From NCBI GenBank assembly GCA_015039315.1, contig WIDE01000026.1:191277-255276 (forward strand): a stretch of DNA of 64,000 nt, in the 5' to 3' direction. A program made the translations under genes and the position numbers. Below are positions 32,878-44,517 of this stretch, piece after piece. Under the pieces are notes generated by a model. The model had not been told where the DNA came from. It saw nothing but the letters and a program-made list of their open reading frames with translations, and ran no database searches. Numbering within the stretch: position 1 is the stretch's first letter; the number at the start of each line of letters is the position of its first letter. The stretch comes from Clavulina sp. PMI_390 (taxonomy: Eukaryota; Basidiomycota; Agaricomycetes; Cantharellales; Hydnaceae).

Positions 32878-34474
32878 ATGTCCTCGAGGTTTTTCAGTTC
32901 CAGTCGACGTTTTCATACGTCGACGGTGCGCACCGCGTCCAGGTACAATTGGAACCCCCGCACGAGCGCTGCTTTCGGCCTTTCCGAAGAAGATACTTCA
33001 AAACTCAAACTTCTCTCAGCCTCCCAATTGGCATCCTATCGCTCACCTCCCAAGGGTGTGAAGGCCCTAGTCAGAGATTTCATTCACGACGCTCTCTATA
33101 ATCCCCATTACGGCTATTTCTCACGTCGAGCTGTTATCTTCTCCCCACCCGAACCACTTCCCTTTCGTGGAATTCGCAACACGGCAGAATTCGACAATGC
33201 AGTTGCCCGCATCTATGCTGAAATCAGCAGCTCACAGGAGCTCATGTCTCGGCCCAGCATGGATACCCAATTATGGCATACTCCCGTGGAGCTGTTTCAG
33301 GTGGGCTCCTTATACTAATCCCAATACTCTACCTCACTGATGAGTCTTCCAGCCTTGGTATGGCCAAGCTATAGCGCGGTGCCTTGCTTCCGAATATCTC
33401 CTCAAACACTTCCCCTATGAAGACCTAATCATATATGAAATGGGGGGAGGGAATGGGACGCTTGCACTCAACGTCCTTGATTATCTCCGCGAGGAGTATC
33501 CAGAAATCTACGAGCGCACGACCTACAACATCATTGAAATAAGTCCAGCATTGGCGCATAAGCAGAGGATAAGACTGGGCTCTCATCCGAATACCGTCAA
33601 GGTCCTGAATCAGAGCGTCTTTGATTGGGCAGACACTGTCACCTCGCCCTGCTTCTTCATTGCTCTTGAAGTAATCGTAAGACCAGCCCCGCTTTCCGAC
33701 TCCCACCTAATCTTGCTAATCCAACCCTAGGATAATTTTGCGCATGACGTGGTTACTTATGACAATGCCACAGATCAACCGTATCAGGGGTTGACTATTA
33801 CCTCCCCTACAGGCGACTACGAGGAGGTATACGAACCTCTAAACGACGCACTCATCCAACGATACCTCTCCTATCGCGATGTGGCTGGTCACCCCGCAGC
33901 TGCTAGATCAAATCTACTCACTTCGCTTCCGTGGGCGAGAAATATGCTGAAGAATCTCCCATTTGCTCCCAACATGTCAAGGCCAGAATTTATCCCAACA
34001 CGCCTCATCGAGTTCCTCGAGATTCTCCGGGATAAATTTCCACGCCACCGACTCCTCCTGTCCGATTTCTCTTCGTTGCCGGATACCATTGAGGGCGCTC
34101 ATACCGCCCCTGTCGTGCAAACTCGCTATCGAGGCTCCATGATCCCTTGTTCCACCTATTTGGTGCAGCCGGGATTTTTTGACATATTCTTCCCAACCAA
34201 TTTCGACCTCCTCCGCGATCTTTATCACGTTATGGTTCAAGGCAACATTCCGACACAAACAACAGAGTCTACTCTCCCATCGTCATTCTTCTTCTCAAGG
34301 GCTGTGCGCCAATCTCCTCTGGGGCTCAGCTCCTTTCATTCAACACATGATAGTGCCCGTGTCTACACACACAAGGATTTTATGTTGAAGTATGCAGATT
34401 TAACTCAGACCACATTACGTAGTGGCGAGAATCCTCTCCTAGAGTATTATTCTAATGTCAAGATGATCTTCTGA
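32878..34474 (+). CDS. Mitochondrial protein arginine methyltransferase NDUFAF7 (MidA)
   Basis: A SAM-dependent methyltransferase of the DUF185/MidA family; in animals it dimethylates an arginine of NDUFS2 during complex I assembly. The N-terminus MSSRFFSSSRRFHTSTVRTA is a typical mitochondrial presequence rich in Arg and Ser. Conserved parts are VRDFIHDALYNPHYGYFSRR, then TPVELFQPWYGQAIARCLA, and the SAM loop LIIYEMGGGNGTLALNVLDY. The core is completed by YNIIEISPALAHKQ and FFIALEVIDNFAHDVV. The C-terminal part has PTRLIEFLEILRDKFPRHRL, then DFSSLPDTIEGAHTAPVVQT. Introns lie at about 33300-33352 and 33676-33730. The presence of this factor fits an organism with respiratory complex I. ATG 32878; stop at 34472-34474. 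Confidence 0.92.
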
Positions 34475-34525
34475 GGCGTAGCCTCAGCACAGTATTATTG
34501 GGGCAATCAAACTATACCATAAATA

Positions 34526-35830
34526 TTATGAAGCTCGCATGGTTTCTACCCTAGATGCAGCCTCAACTAGTGTAGCTCCGAATGCATCCAAGTGTTCCCG
34601 TACAAGTGCGCGGCCATCGACCCTCGATACCCTCTGTTCCCATTCACCAATCCGCAGCATGCTATGCTCCGCGCTATCCCATTCGGTTTGCCACCCGACA
34701 AGGCGCCCTTTTACCGCACGAATTTTTCTGCCAGCATCTGCAGTTGCAACACCGTTCTCCTGGGCGTATTCGGTTATGCTACCGAGGGTTTGCACAAGCG
34801 AGGCAGTAATGTCGCGCAAGTTTCCGAATAATGGAAGCGCGCCTGAAGGAGTAGCAAGCTGCCCACGGGGGACATGTGGTTCTGTGCCCTCGGGAAAATT
34901 GCCTTCATCCTGAGAGTAATCTTGCTCATCGTCTGAGTCAGTTGACGAAGCCACGGCATCTTCCTCTTCAATCTCGGCCAGCGGCTGAAGATGACCTCCG
35001 GGGCCAGAAATACTGTTCTCGGAGTCTGGCACATCAGAGAGGCCCTCCACGTAGTGAAGCGGTTCCAATGCACCAATGGCATCTTGACCGCCTAATTCGT
35101 CGCTGATTTTGCGAAATTCCATCTCGATAGCCGCGAGTTCGCGCACTTGGATTTCACGCTCGCGTGCCGAGTCATTCAGCTGCCGAATTATGCGAGTGGC
35201 ATACCGCTCAATGGATGGTTCGTTGAAGGGGGTGGAGGAGTAAAGTGAGGTGGTAGGGATTCGCGGTGATTGAGATAAAGGGAGAGCATCAAGATGCTTT
35301 AGCCGTTGGATGAGGATATTAGTGGCTTCGATATGTTTTGAGAGTTGTTCAAGAGGGATGTGTGCTGGGTTGTCAACGGATGTGACAGCGAAAGAAAGCG
35401 TAGGCTGCATTGAGGAAGGTGGTGAGTCAGGAGGTGGTATAATGATGGTTTCTTCCAGATTTGTTGTATCCATGTACTGCTCCGATCCGCTGGAAGCTAT
35501 TCCATCGCGTATTTCTCTGCCTTCGTCCAACTGGGATGGGGTGGCAGACCTGGATTGATCGTTGCTGTCAGACTCGGCAACATCGGAGAGATCCAATCCG
35601 AGTTCTTCAGCGAGGCTGGAGTTCATAGAGGAGTCAGGTAGCATGGCAGCCGCCAGTTCGTGCGCTAAAGAAACATGCCCAGGCACGTTCTCTTCAAAGG
35701 AATCGGTGGTGGGGGAAGGTATGGAGTTATTTGAATCAGCTGAGCGCAGAGCGGAGGATCTCGCGTGATTTGATCGCGCTGGGCTTGTTGAACTCGAGGA
35801 TGCAGAAGTAATGTAGCGTCGCGAAGACAT
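34526..35830 (-). CDS. Uncharacterised acidic, coiled-coil-containing protein
   Basis: A single-exon frame of 434 residues starting MSSRRYITSASSSSTSPARS, rare in being intronless among its neighbours. I do not recognise a domain. The first 130 residues are Ser-rich and acidic (ELAAAMLPDSSMNSSLAEEL). Residues about 155-265 are helical with heptad-like spacing: PLEQLSKHIEATNILIQRLK and IIRQLNDSAREREIQVRELA. A strongly acidic linker follows (EIEEEDAVASSTDSDDEQDY), then a helical C-terminal part (FGNLRDITASLVQTLGSITE ... LDAFGATLVEAASRVETM). No membrane segment or signal peptide is seen. It lies tail to tail with NDUFAF7 (51 bases). It is likely real, given length and codon pattern; function unknown. 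Confidence 0.7.
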   Translation of the reverse strand: MSSRRYITSASSSSTSPARSNHARSSALRSADSNNSIPSPTTDSFEENVPGHVSLAHELAAAMLPDSSMNSSLAEELGLDLSDVAESDSNDQSRSATPSQLDEGREIRDGIASSGSEQYMDTTNLEETIIIPPPDSPPSSMQPTLSFAVTSVDNPAHIPLEQLSKHIEATNILIQRLKHLDALPLSQSPRIPTTSLYSSTPFNEPSIERYATRIIRQLNDSAREREIQVRELAAIEMEFRKISDELGGQDAIGALEPLHYVEGLSDVPDSENSISGPGGHLQPLAEIEEEDAVASSTDSDDEQDYSQDEGNFPEGTEPHVPRGQLATPSGALPLFGNLRDITASLVQTLGSITEYAQENGVATADAGRKIRAVKGRLVGWQTEWDSAEHSMLRIGEWEQRVSRVDGRALVREHLDAFGATLVEAASRVETMRAS

Positions 35831-35995
35831 GCTTGAGCCCTCTCAGCCACATACAACGAAGGGAAACAACTGGATTTGTCACAGATCCAACACTCTGTCA
35901 CTGTCACAGTCGTTCCTCCATAAATCAAGTCCATGCTATAATTCTTGCATATTTTACTATGCGTATTTCCGAAACAATACGATGTGACTCAGGAG

Positions 35996-37141
35996 TTAAG
36001 CCGAATCCTTAGACAGCGATGAAGCGCAGGCTTCCTCGATCTCTTTCTCTTGCTCCTCCAATCGTCGCATTGCTGCTCCGACCGCCCTTTCTCTCCTTTC
36101 CTCGAGTGTCATAGGCGTTTCGGATGCCCGAGCACCCCCTAGGACAAAGCTTCCACCGGTCGTCTCAGGCTCGGTAGTGTAGTCTTGTTGCGCAAAAGTC
36201 TCGCCCCCCAAAATATTTGACCCCGTCCTTGCTGCAGCCTCATATGAGGCGACCTCCCGGTTTAGTTGCGAGTTCAACTCTTTGAAGTTATTATCATGGG
36301 GTCCCCATACATTGTGGGTCAACTCATGAAGAGCGACACGGCGGATGTCTGGATATGATCTGAAGCCATCGTAGGCATCGGTGCGGATTCTGAGCTTGAT
36401 CGCTTGGCCCGAGTTCTATGTCTTAAGAAGTTAGTATCGCTACAACGTGGGATGTACAGGATACGAACCTCATTCAGCCCCAAGAGATTTGGGTGCTCGT
36501 GGGGCGCCAACTCAGTAAGTAGCTTCACCACAAATTTGTGTTCAGCCATAACGTGTTGTATCGCTGGGTCGTTCGCAAGCTTCGAAAGGATTTTCCTTGC
36601 TTCTTCTGGCCTATAGAGCTTCAATTTACGACTACTCTCAAACATTAACCAAACAATAGAACAAGATACCGTGGAAGATGAGGAAGAGGCTCTATCTGCT
36701 GGAATCGGTACTGGGCTGTGCTGGACGATGGCTTTGATGTCGATCGGACCTAATAGCGCATTCTGATATTTCAAAAAAAATAGATCCGGAAGAAACGCTA
36801 TGTCAATAACTACTCACTTTGGATGGTCCACTTGCCGCCCTCTGAGCCAAAATGTGTTGCTTCCTGCTGGCTTCTGACTCTTCTTGTTTGAACCCATCCC
36901 ATTCCGGTCGAGTGGAGCCAAGTAGCATTATTTTCATGCCAGGCTTCAAGCCTGCCTCGATTAGTGTTGAAGCCGGTGTATTAGCGCTCCTCTTCCCCTT
37001 CCAGACCAGCTTCTGCATGGCGGGAACGACATCAGTAAGCTCCGATAGCTTAGATGATAGTTGCTCTAGAGTGGTAGCGGCTAAATCTATGTCTTGGAGC
37101 GTGATTGATTCCCCTTTGAAGGTCACAGTGATCTCAGACAT
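35996..37141 (-). CDS. Ubiquitin-like domain plus WLM metalloprotease (Wss1-related)
   Basis: The protein starts MSEITVTFKGESITLQDIDL and its first about 75 residues form a ubiquitin-like fold (LKPGMKIMLLGSTRPEWDGF closes it). After an intron comes a WLM domain: EARKILSKLANDPAIQHVMA, KLLTELAPHEHPNLLGLNE, LRIRTDAYDGFRSYPDI and the zinc site in VALHELTHNVWGPHDNNF (HExxHxxxxxHD). Relatives are the Wss1/SPRTN-like proteases that remove DNA-protein crosslinks with SUMO or ubiquitin help; the UBL-WLM layout matches a distinct fission yeast type. The C-terminal tail is acidic, with a basic patch (TLEERRERAVGAAMRRLEEQ). Introns lie around 36425-36470 and 36630-36690. It diverges from the MAEA gene with 79 bases between ATGs. 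Protease activity is inferred from the intact zinc motif. Confidence 0.88.
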
Positions 37142-37220
37142 GGCCGCGCAAGAAGACCACTGGAGGAGCTTGGGGCTCGTAATGTTGCAGTTTGTTGATC
37201 CTTAGCGAACTTGTTGAGTT
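37142..37220. promoter_or_regulatory. 79-base bidirectional promoter between UBL-WLM gene and MAEA gene
   Basis: Only 79 bases separate the facing start codons (37141 minus and 37221 plus). No TATA-like box is obvious. Both genes act in ubiquitin-linked proteolysis, so a shared promoter would co-express them; that is inference. Confidence 0.45.
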
Positions 37221-38755
37221 ATGGCGACAATGAATCCATCCTCGCAGCAACTTCTTCCTTTTGAGCAGCCTCTTGCGAAGGCACGCGTCTCGTAACTTAT
37301 CTTATTTGTGCCCCTCGATATCTTACCCGCTTGTCCGCCATCAGGTCCCTCATGAGCAATTACGCAAAGGATTTCGCAACATACAGCGAAATTTCGAACG
37401 AGACTTTGGCATCCTTGCCAACGCCTGCACACAACTTGACGCCTCTGCTGGCTATACTGCAGAGGATATTTCGAACGCTCAGGCTTCCATTGCTATAGAC
37501 ACTATGATTGATACCATCAGAGCGTTTCAAAATAGGGTTTGTTTCGGAGTCTCAACCTGCATAGCCAACATATCTCAATTTTCAATCTCGTAATGTAGGT
37601 CACTGAAGTGAATTCGGCCACAAATCGTCCTATGCTGCGCGATCTAAGAACCCGTTGCAAACACCTCACCGTGCTAGAGGACGCTGAGGGTGCATCACTA
37701 GCGCCATCTCGGGAATGGAAGGATACGAGGATGAATAGATGGATCGTGGACCACATGCTTAGATCCAACAATACCCTGTCTGCAAAACAGCTGGCTTCTG
37801 CAGAAGGAATTGAGGTGACCGATCTAAGTCACATCTGTAATCCATCATAACTTAGTTTTGCCTGTTGCAGGCTCTCGTAGATATTGGGATCTTTGAAGAG
37901 ATTCAGAGAATCAACTCTTCATTACGTAGCCAAGTCTGCACTGAAGCCCTTGCTTGGTGCAGCGAGAACAAGATTCCTCTTCGTAAGGCCAAGGTCGGTG
38001 GTATCCAATGCAGTGTAGTTTCTCTGCCCACCTGACTCAGTATGTTTGTAGAGTACCTTAGAGCTCGAGCTTCGACTGCAAGAGTTCATCGAGCTCGTTC
38101 GCTCTAACCGTCACCTCGATGCTATCACGTATAGCAAACGATATCTATCGCAGTGGCACAGCAGCCACCCAGACGAACTGCAACAGGCAATGACTTTGCT
38201 CGCGTATAGATTTCATCCCCCCAAGGCATCGTCTTATCGCCGCCTGTATGATCCTCAACGCTGGGATGCCTTGGCAACACTTTTTACCAACACAGCGTAT
38301 TCATTGATTTCTCTGCCATCATCCTCGCTCTTGTCATTAGCTTTATATGCGGGTATTTCGGCCCTGAAGCATCCTATCTGTACCACACCATTCGATCAGC
38401 TGGATTACTCCCTTGGCAGAACAGTTGGAAAAACCCACGACTGTCCAGTCTGTGACGAAGCTGGCCTGGGCGACCTTGCACTTGTCGTCCCCAGTAGCCA
38501 GCATTTGAATTCGAGTCTAGTGTGCGCCATCAGCGGGGAACTGATGGACGATACCAACCCGCCTTTGGCTTTCAACAATGGATTTGTGTATTCAACAAAG
38601 GTTCTTACTCCCATATTGTTTCTTGATACTTGAAGCCACTCTGACTATGGCATCAGGCGCTAGAGGAAATGGAACGGCAAGAAGGTGGGGTGACTTGTCC
38701 ACGTTCTCATCAGCGCCTTCAGATGAGTGAACTTCGGAAGGTCTATGTCACTTGA
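37221..38755 (+). CDS. FYV10: GID/CTLH ubiquitin ligase subunit (MAEA/Fyv10/Gid9)
   Basis: The start MATMNPSSQQLLPFEQPLAK precedes a helical region (EQLRKGFRNIQRNFERDFGI). Then come the LisH-like part (RWIVDHMLRSNNTLSAKQLA), the CTLH/CRA part (FEEIQRINSSLRSQVCTEAL, LELELRLQEFIELVRSN, AITYSKRYLSQW) and the RING-Gid domain: CPVCDEAGLGDLALVVPSS, then SSLVCAISGELMDDTNPP and GGVTCPRSHQRLQ. The protein ends ELRKVYVT, as in the animal MAEA group. The GID/CTLH ligase degrades gluconeogenic enzymes in yeast. The first intron has no ordinary donor: CTTGCGAAG is followed by GCACGC, or GTCTCG six bases on; either keeps VPHEQLRKGF in frame. The other introns are standard. Stop at 38753-38755. Confidence 0.92.
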
Positions 38756-41700
38756 TGTTGTTTGCTTGTTGAATAAGAACTAGTATTGTGGTAATTGCGT
38801 AGTTGGTACAGATTTGCTTTAGTTGTAAATAGGCATCGGCAAAAGTCTACTTCTGTGATCAGCACCCTGTTGGCACGCAAGTGTTCTGGTTCATACCTAT
38901 CAGTGTTGAAGAGAAAACTACCGTTGTCCATAATACTCAGAAGGGAAACTTTATCTTGATTATAGCTAAAGATTACGCACTTGTTCGATATGTCTTCCGC
39001 TTCTAGAAAACGAGTAGGGTATGTCACTGACAAACAACAAAAATAGGGTATGAGCTTGATTGATGCGTATCACCGGAAGGAAATCACCAAGATGGCCACA
39101 GAGGTCGTCCAGGATGGCTTCCATATTATCCATATTAGTGGGAACAACAGGTCCTGCGGCCTTCCAGACAAGAATGAGCTCGATGAATATGGGTCTGTAG
39201 CCAGAGGGATTGACCTTGTCATCAACTCTTGGCTCTGTCGCACGTCCATTGACGCTAATTGACTTGGTGTCCGATTCGGAATGTGTTAGATGATCAGATG
39301 GTGTCTGGCTGCGTCCAACTTTGGGTGTTCCCGCTGATTGGGCGGCACGCGCCTGTAGTTGGGCGCACTCCTTGTATTGCTTCCAGGTGGTGACTAGGTC
39401 ATCAGGGACACATGAGAAGACTTTACGGTAAATCTCCGTCTGAGATCAGAGGATGAGACACATGAGTGTTTAATACGAGAGAGAAAAATAGATTTCGAAC
39501 CCACATTGTGAACAGCTGCGGCATTCCATATGCCTTTGAAGAATGCATCCGAAACTGGGTCGATGAAATCCTGCTCCGTCACCCTCGGACGAGCAGTCGG
39601 AGCTACCCATGGTTTAGATGTAGAATTATCAGGCACAGATGGAGGCGCCAAATTAGGACTCGACGGCACGGCCCTATGGTCTGCGGGGATCGAAGGTGAA
39701 GGATTGTCGGGTCTGCTATCAGCAGCTACAGGAGTGTCGTCCATCTGGGTGGGATGGTTGAGGTGTAACCGAGAAGTCGTGGGTGTGGCCATACTGCTAA
39801 GATCCGCATATTGCATTCTTGAGGCTTCATCGTCCATCGCAGAGCGTCCGCTCGTTGGAGGCACCTGAGTATACACTTTGTCGATGTCGATGCCCAAGTG
39901 TTCTCGCATGAGGCGAAGCCGGAGTGTGTGAGCAAAACGCCCTACTTTCACATCTTTGCCCCCTAAAGTGCTTCATATAACAATGAGTCCTACAGCACTG
40001 TGCTATGACGAGGCAGCTTACGAGTCGATCATGTCAGTATCCCTCACCACACATGCTAGTTCAGAGTCTCTATCCCCACGCTGGGATCGTTCGTTTATAT
40101 TTGCTGACCCAATGATAGCGAGACGATCATCGACGACCATGGCCTTTCAGGGGTTCAGCGTCAAATGAGTGGAATTCTGCTTCTGTCATTACCTTGGCGT
40201 GAATGTATATCTATGGACCATGCACTATTAGCGTTAGCTGGTCCCTTGATTGGTATACAGCACTGGAATCCTTACTTGTTCAGTGGTGAGGTCCCCTCCT
40301 CGAAGCTTACCCCATTGACGGAGACCATAGAAGGCAATATATTCATTCGGCTTGAATGGAGGGATTAGAGTGCTTACGATGATGCTCTGATATAGACGCC
40401 TTACCTCGATTCCCTCCTTCCGCAGTCGAGCAAATATTGAGTGAGGTCCCCGGCAAATCGTGCGATTCTGGCACTCCATTATAATACGAATGGCACTGGC
40501 GTCTCCGTGATCAATTGGGAATGCGAAGCCGGGTACCAAGGGAATAACAATAATTGCTCTCCAGCTCGTCCCTTCCTGGTGGGCACGAATAATACGACTA
40601 ACAAGAGCGTCTCCAATTTTGTTCTCAATCTTGACGTCGTTGACCGTTGTACTATTCGAGGGTATCGTCAACGGCGATGCAGACACTCATAACAGGATTC
40701 AAGACAGAACCTGGTGATGAAAAATTGATTCTCTATATAGACAAAAAACTCAGATAGCTGGATAGCTAACCAAGACGCGCATCAGTGAACAAATACGAAA
40801 ATACTCTCAGCTGACAATAATGAGCACCAACCTTTTAGGTAAGCATTCTGGATGGAGTGTTCCACATTGCCTTGCAGTCCCATCGACCAGTTGCCGGCAG
40901 ATCGACAAATTTGCACTTCACATGATCCAGTCATTTGCTCCGCCTCAAGATCGGGGCCGCTGAAGTCGGGAGGAGGGAGCAAGAATGGCATGCGTCGCGA
41001 GTGAGTCTAACAGCTAAAAGCATAAATATTAGTGATGAGTAGAACAAAAGTCCTGTTGACCTTGATCCGAAGAAGATAGTTCCATCTGGTAGGAGCATTC
41101 AATGTGAGCAAGCTACGGACAGTGCATGCGAAGTACAGACCGTTGGACAAAATGGCGAGACAGATCTCGAGCAGGTTGCCCAAGCAACTGAACCGCGACA
41201 TCGTGCCTATAGGACCGAAGTTATTCTGGCACGGCCACACACCAAATTACACTTGACCTCACCATGGCATTCTCGGGACTTTTGTCCTGTCATGCAAGTC
41301 TTCGAAGGGCTTGTTAAGATCTACGTAATCTGCAGCTCTTTCATTGGAGTAGTCTTTGCCTGAGCCCAATAAGTTGCATCAGTCAAGAGTCCGATCGAGC
41401 AAGCTGAGGAAACTAACCAAGCCATAGTCGCTCTCGCTCATCGTCAGGATCATCAACAAGAACGTGCTGAGGTGTATCCCATCTGGATATCTATTGTTAC
41501 CTCGCCTAATCTGAGTGGTAGCTGGAATAAGTGTTACCTGCCAAAACACATATCTAACCCGCCGATGAATGCGATAGAATGATCAACAACGCAGAGCTTT
41601 TCATGCTACAGTGACCATATTAGACTGAAATTTCTTCGAGAATGTGTACGACTTACGTGTGCCCAAAAGAAAGTACCCGTCGTAATGTGATCCGGGGAAC

Positions 41701-44305
41701 GCTGAACCATGATATTAGGATGCAGGGCTACTAGGCGCTGTTTTGCATAGCTGTTTTCATGAAGTCATCAGAGGTGCTGACTCGGTTCACCCCGCTCTCA
41801 AAGGCACATACTTGCTATCCGTAGGAGTGGTCCGGCTCGAAACTTCGCGATAGATGATCACAAATATTCTGACACCTTCCTCCGCTTTACGTTTCAGAAG
41901 TTTGTCGATTCTGTACTGGTTTTTCCCTGGACGGCGCAAGTGTAGTTCTACTATGCGTTAGACTCTGATATTCCGAAAGGCAATGCAATGCTCACCAGGA
42001 GATAACCACCAATCATGGATATAAATTGTGTGTTTCGCCATGGAGATAGCTCGACTTAGATTCCAGAAATAATCTCGCTAATTGAGGTTTAGTGCGAACC
42101 CCGGCAGATCGGAAAACCGTACATACGCCATCCACAAGCCATTGAGCGGCGACATTCAAACGTATTGGCGCGAAGCTTTCAAACCGATGGGGGGTCGTCC
42201 AATCGCTTGCTAACGCCATGCGCTCGACAGATAACAGCCATTGGTGAAGTTGCCTCTGAAACATAAATTGAGAGCGTGTTTTGAGGGGGGGCTTTTCCAG
42301 GGCGAACCTCATTGCTTGCCACTAGTTTCAGTTTCCTTTGTGAGTTCTGGATGCGGAAGGTATGCTGGCTAACGTCCAAAGGGCCTTTTGTAGGCTTTCC
42401 ATCTTGCATAGATAATGATGTTGTGTTGCCTATCATCTGGGGATGGAGTGGCAAGTTGGAAGGGTCTCCTCCATTGTTAATCGAGGATACTAAATTTCTG
42501 GAGGGATCAAGGGTTGACTGCTGATGAGAGTTTTTGGCGAAATGCAATCTTTCCATCAGCGACGAAAGGAGAGTGTGGGAGTTTGGAGAGTGGGTAGTCG
42601 CCTCGCGGCCTTGGAGGCTTTCAGTTTCGGGCATATCTTCTCCATCATCCCAAAGTCGGGAAGGGTCAAGCTTGCGATAATATCTTTTCGGTCGTTTGAT
42701 GATAAAGTCTCGATCGAACAAGAACACATCAAACAGTTCGGTCTGTTCCAAACGATGAGAACAAAAATCCGAGGCAATGGTGTGTTTGACGAACCTCGCC
42801 TGGGTCGTTGACAGCTGCCATATAACTTTCCCTAACAATCCACCACCGTGGCTTGCTCACTTCGCCGAGTTTCGCAAAGCTTAGCCCCCGACCGAAGGAA
42901 CGCCTGCTCGTTTGATTGCCGATAACTCGCAGATAACCAGACTTGCCCTGGATTGAGCCTTGGCCTCCTTTTTTTGCCAAGGATATAGACAGCGCGCTAA
43001 TCTCCAAGAACTTGCACAAGCGATTGGCTTCGGGACGGAACATTACACACCTGATCAACGCGAGGAGGTATGTTTCCAGGTGTGCCCTTTGAAGGCGGGC
43101 AAAAGCTTGTTTCCTCTCATCATTTGTAGTATTTAGTTCTTGAGAGTTGAAGAACTTGAAGTATGGAAGACCTGATTCTTCTTTTCAGTAGTCGGTAGTG
43201 GAGAGAATCACGTATCACGAACTTGTGAGAGGAAATTCTGGGATATCAAGGTCGCTACGGCCATAAACTTTGGCGACGCGGTAGTGTGTATGAAGAGTGA
43301 CGAAGTCTCGGAGTTGACGGTAGATTACCCATCGGGCGGCTCCATTGGCGTATTCACACTGTCAAGAAGCGAAAAAAGTCAAAACCTGTCCGTGTCGGAG
43401 GTCTAGACCTTACCTCAATCCGGAATGCAGTATGAGTCCCATGGAGGGGGTTGATACTGTCAGATACCCTTATCTTCAAGTGGTGGAGGAGCACGGGCAT
43501 GCGACGTTTTCCCTGTTCGTCGCGATCGAAGTGGAGTTTGACCATAAGAGTTGCGAGCCCGCCCCCCAAAAGCTCATCCGTGATGTTAACGTCAGAAGGG
43601 ACAGCTGCAGCAGAATCACCGGGTCGGGGCTGTTTGGAGCCCGGCACTAGTCTATCCTTAATTAATGACCATCGTCTCGATGCGAGACGCGAGGAGGGTG
43701 ACCCAGGCTTCCACTCATCACCCTGCGGAGAGGAAGGTGTTTTGGGAGAGTCGGGATGTTCAAGGGTGAGAGGATGAGCCTGGAGGTTGGAAATGCGCGG
43801 CACAAGAGGATGAGGGGATCTCAGCGTTTTGGAATCTGTTAGAGGAAAGAGAGAGAATCATTTGTACGTGGTCGAATGGTAACAAAACAGTACCAGTTGA
43901 ACAAAACCGTACCAGTTGAGGGCGGCTGGGGACCCATTGAGGGTGAGCTACGAGGGAAACGTCGTTTGGGGCGATCTGACGCGGTTCTGGTCCATGGGTG
44001 TTCCAATACACCCTTGAATGAAGTTGAATTAGGGACGAAGCTTCCTCCCTGTGGGTCGCCAGCATCTGGCGTCGCGCCGTAGAAAGGTGAGGCTCCCCGA
44101 GAAGTCATCATGGTAGGGTTGGGCCCAAATCCTTACCTGATATGACTACCGGCGTGTCAGTAGATGCGAGCCGCCGCGTGTCTGTGTGAGGGCTGGGACG
44201 AGAGCTGCGCGATACGGAAGCTGATGGATCTACGCTAGGGTTGGACTCTGCGTTAGTTTGGGTTTGCTTTACGGCCTCGAGCACGATGTCGCTCAAGGCT
44301 GCCAT
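38743..44305 (-). CDS. SPO14: Phospholipase D with PX and PH domains (Spo14/PLD1)
   Basis: This large multi-exon gene starts [20 protein letters not shown] (ATG 44305). After a disordered N-terminus a PX domain follows ([20 protein letters not shown], about 43.4-43.0 kb), then a PH-like domain ([12 protein letters not shown]). Catalytic part one contains [26 protein letters not shown] (about 41690-41545), and part two contains [22 protein letters not shown] (about 40205-40090). Both HKD motifs are complete, and each is split by an intron next to its His/Lys. Between them lie the ENQFF-type region and [20 protein letters not shown]. The C-terminus has [19 protein letters not shown] and [15 protein letters not shown]. 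The last exon after 38970 is uncertain; the frame runs to a stop at 38743-38745. The enzyme makes phosphatidic acid from phosphatidylcholine and serves membrane traffic and sporulation. Confidence 0.88.
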
Positions 44306-44377
44306 GGTCTGGTCCACGGGTGTCGGTAACAACTTTTGGGTTCAAGGTTCGACGTCGGCAAACAGTGGCGAGTTACG

Positions 44378-44385
44378 TTACGTCA
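44378..44385. promoter_or_regulatory. TTACGTCA (CRE/AP-1-like) site between SPO14 and ABP1
   Basis: TTACGTCA is a typical site for bZIP factors of the ATF/CREB class in fungi. It lies in the 212-base divergent spacer, 73 bases before the SPO14 ATG and 133 bases before the ABP1 ATG. Only the motif is seen; activity is inferred. Confidence 0.3.
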
Positions 44386-44517
44386 CAGATAATTGAGCCA
44401 GGGGTAAGCTTGGTTCCCGCTTCTACCAGTTGGGTAAGTTGTCGATGATGACTACGGCTGGATCTGCATAGCGTCACTCATTGCCCTTATCGCCCAGCTC
44501 AAGGCTCAAGGGAAACG

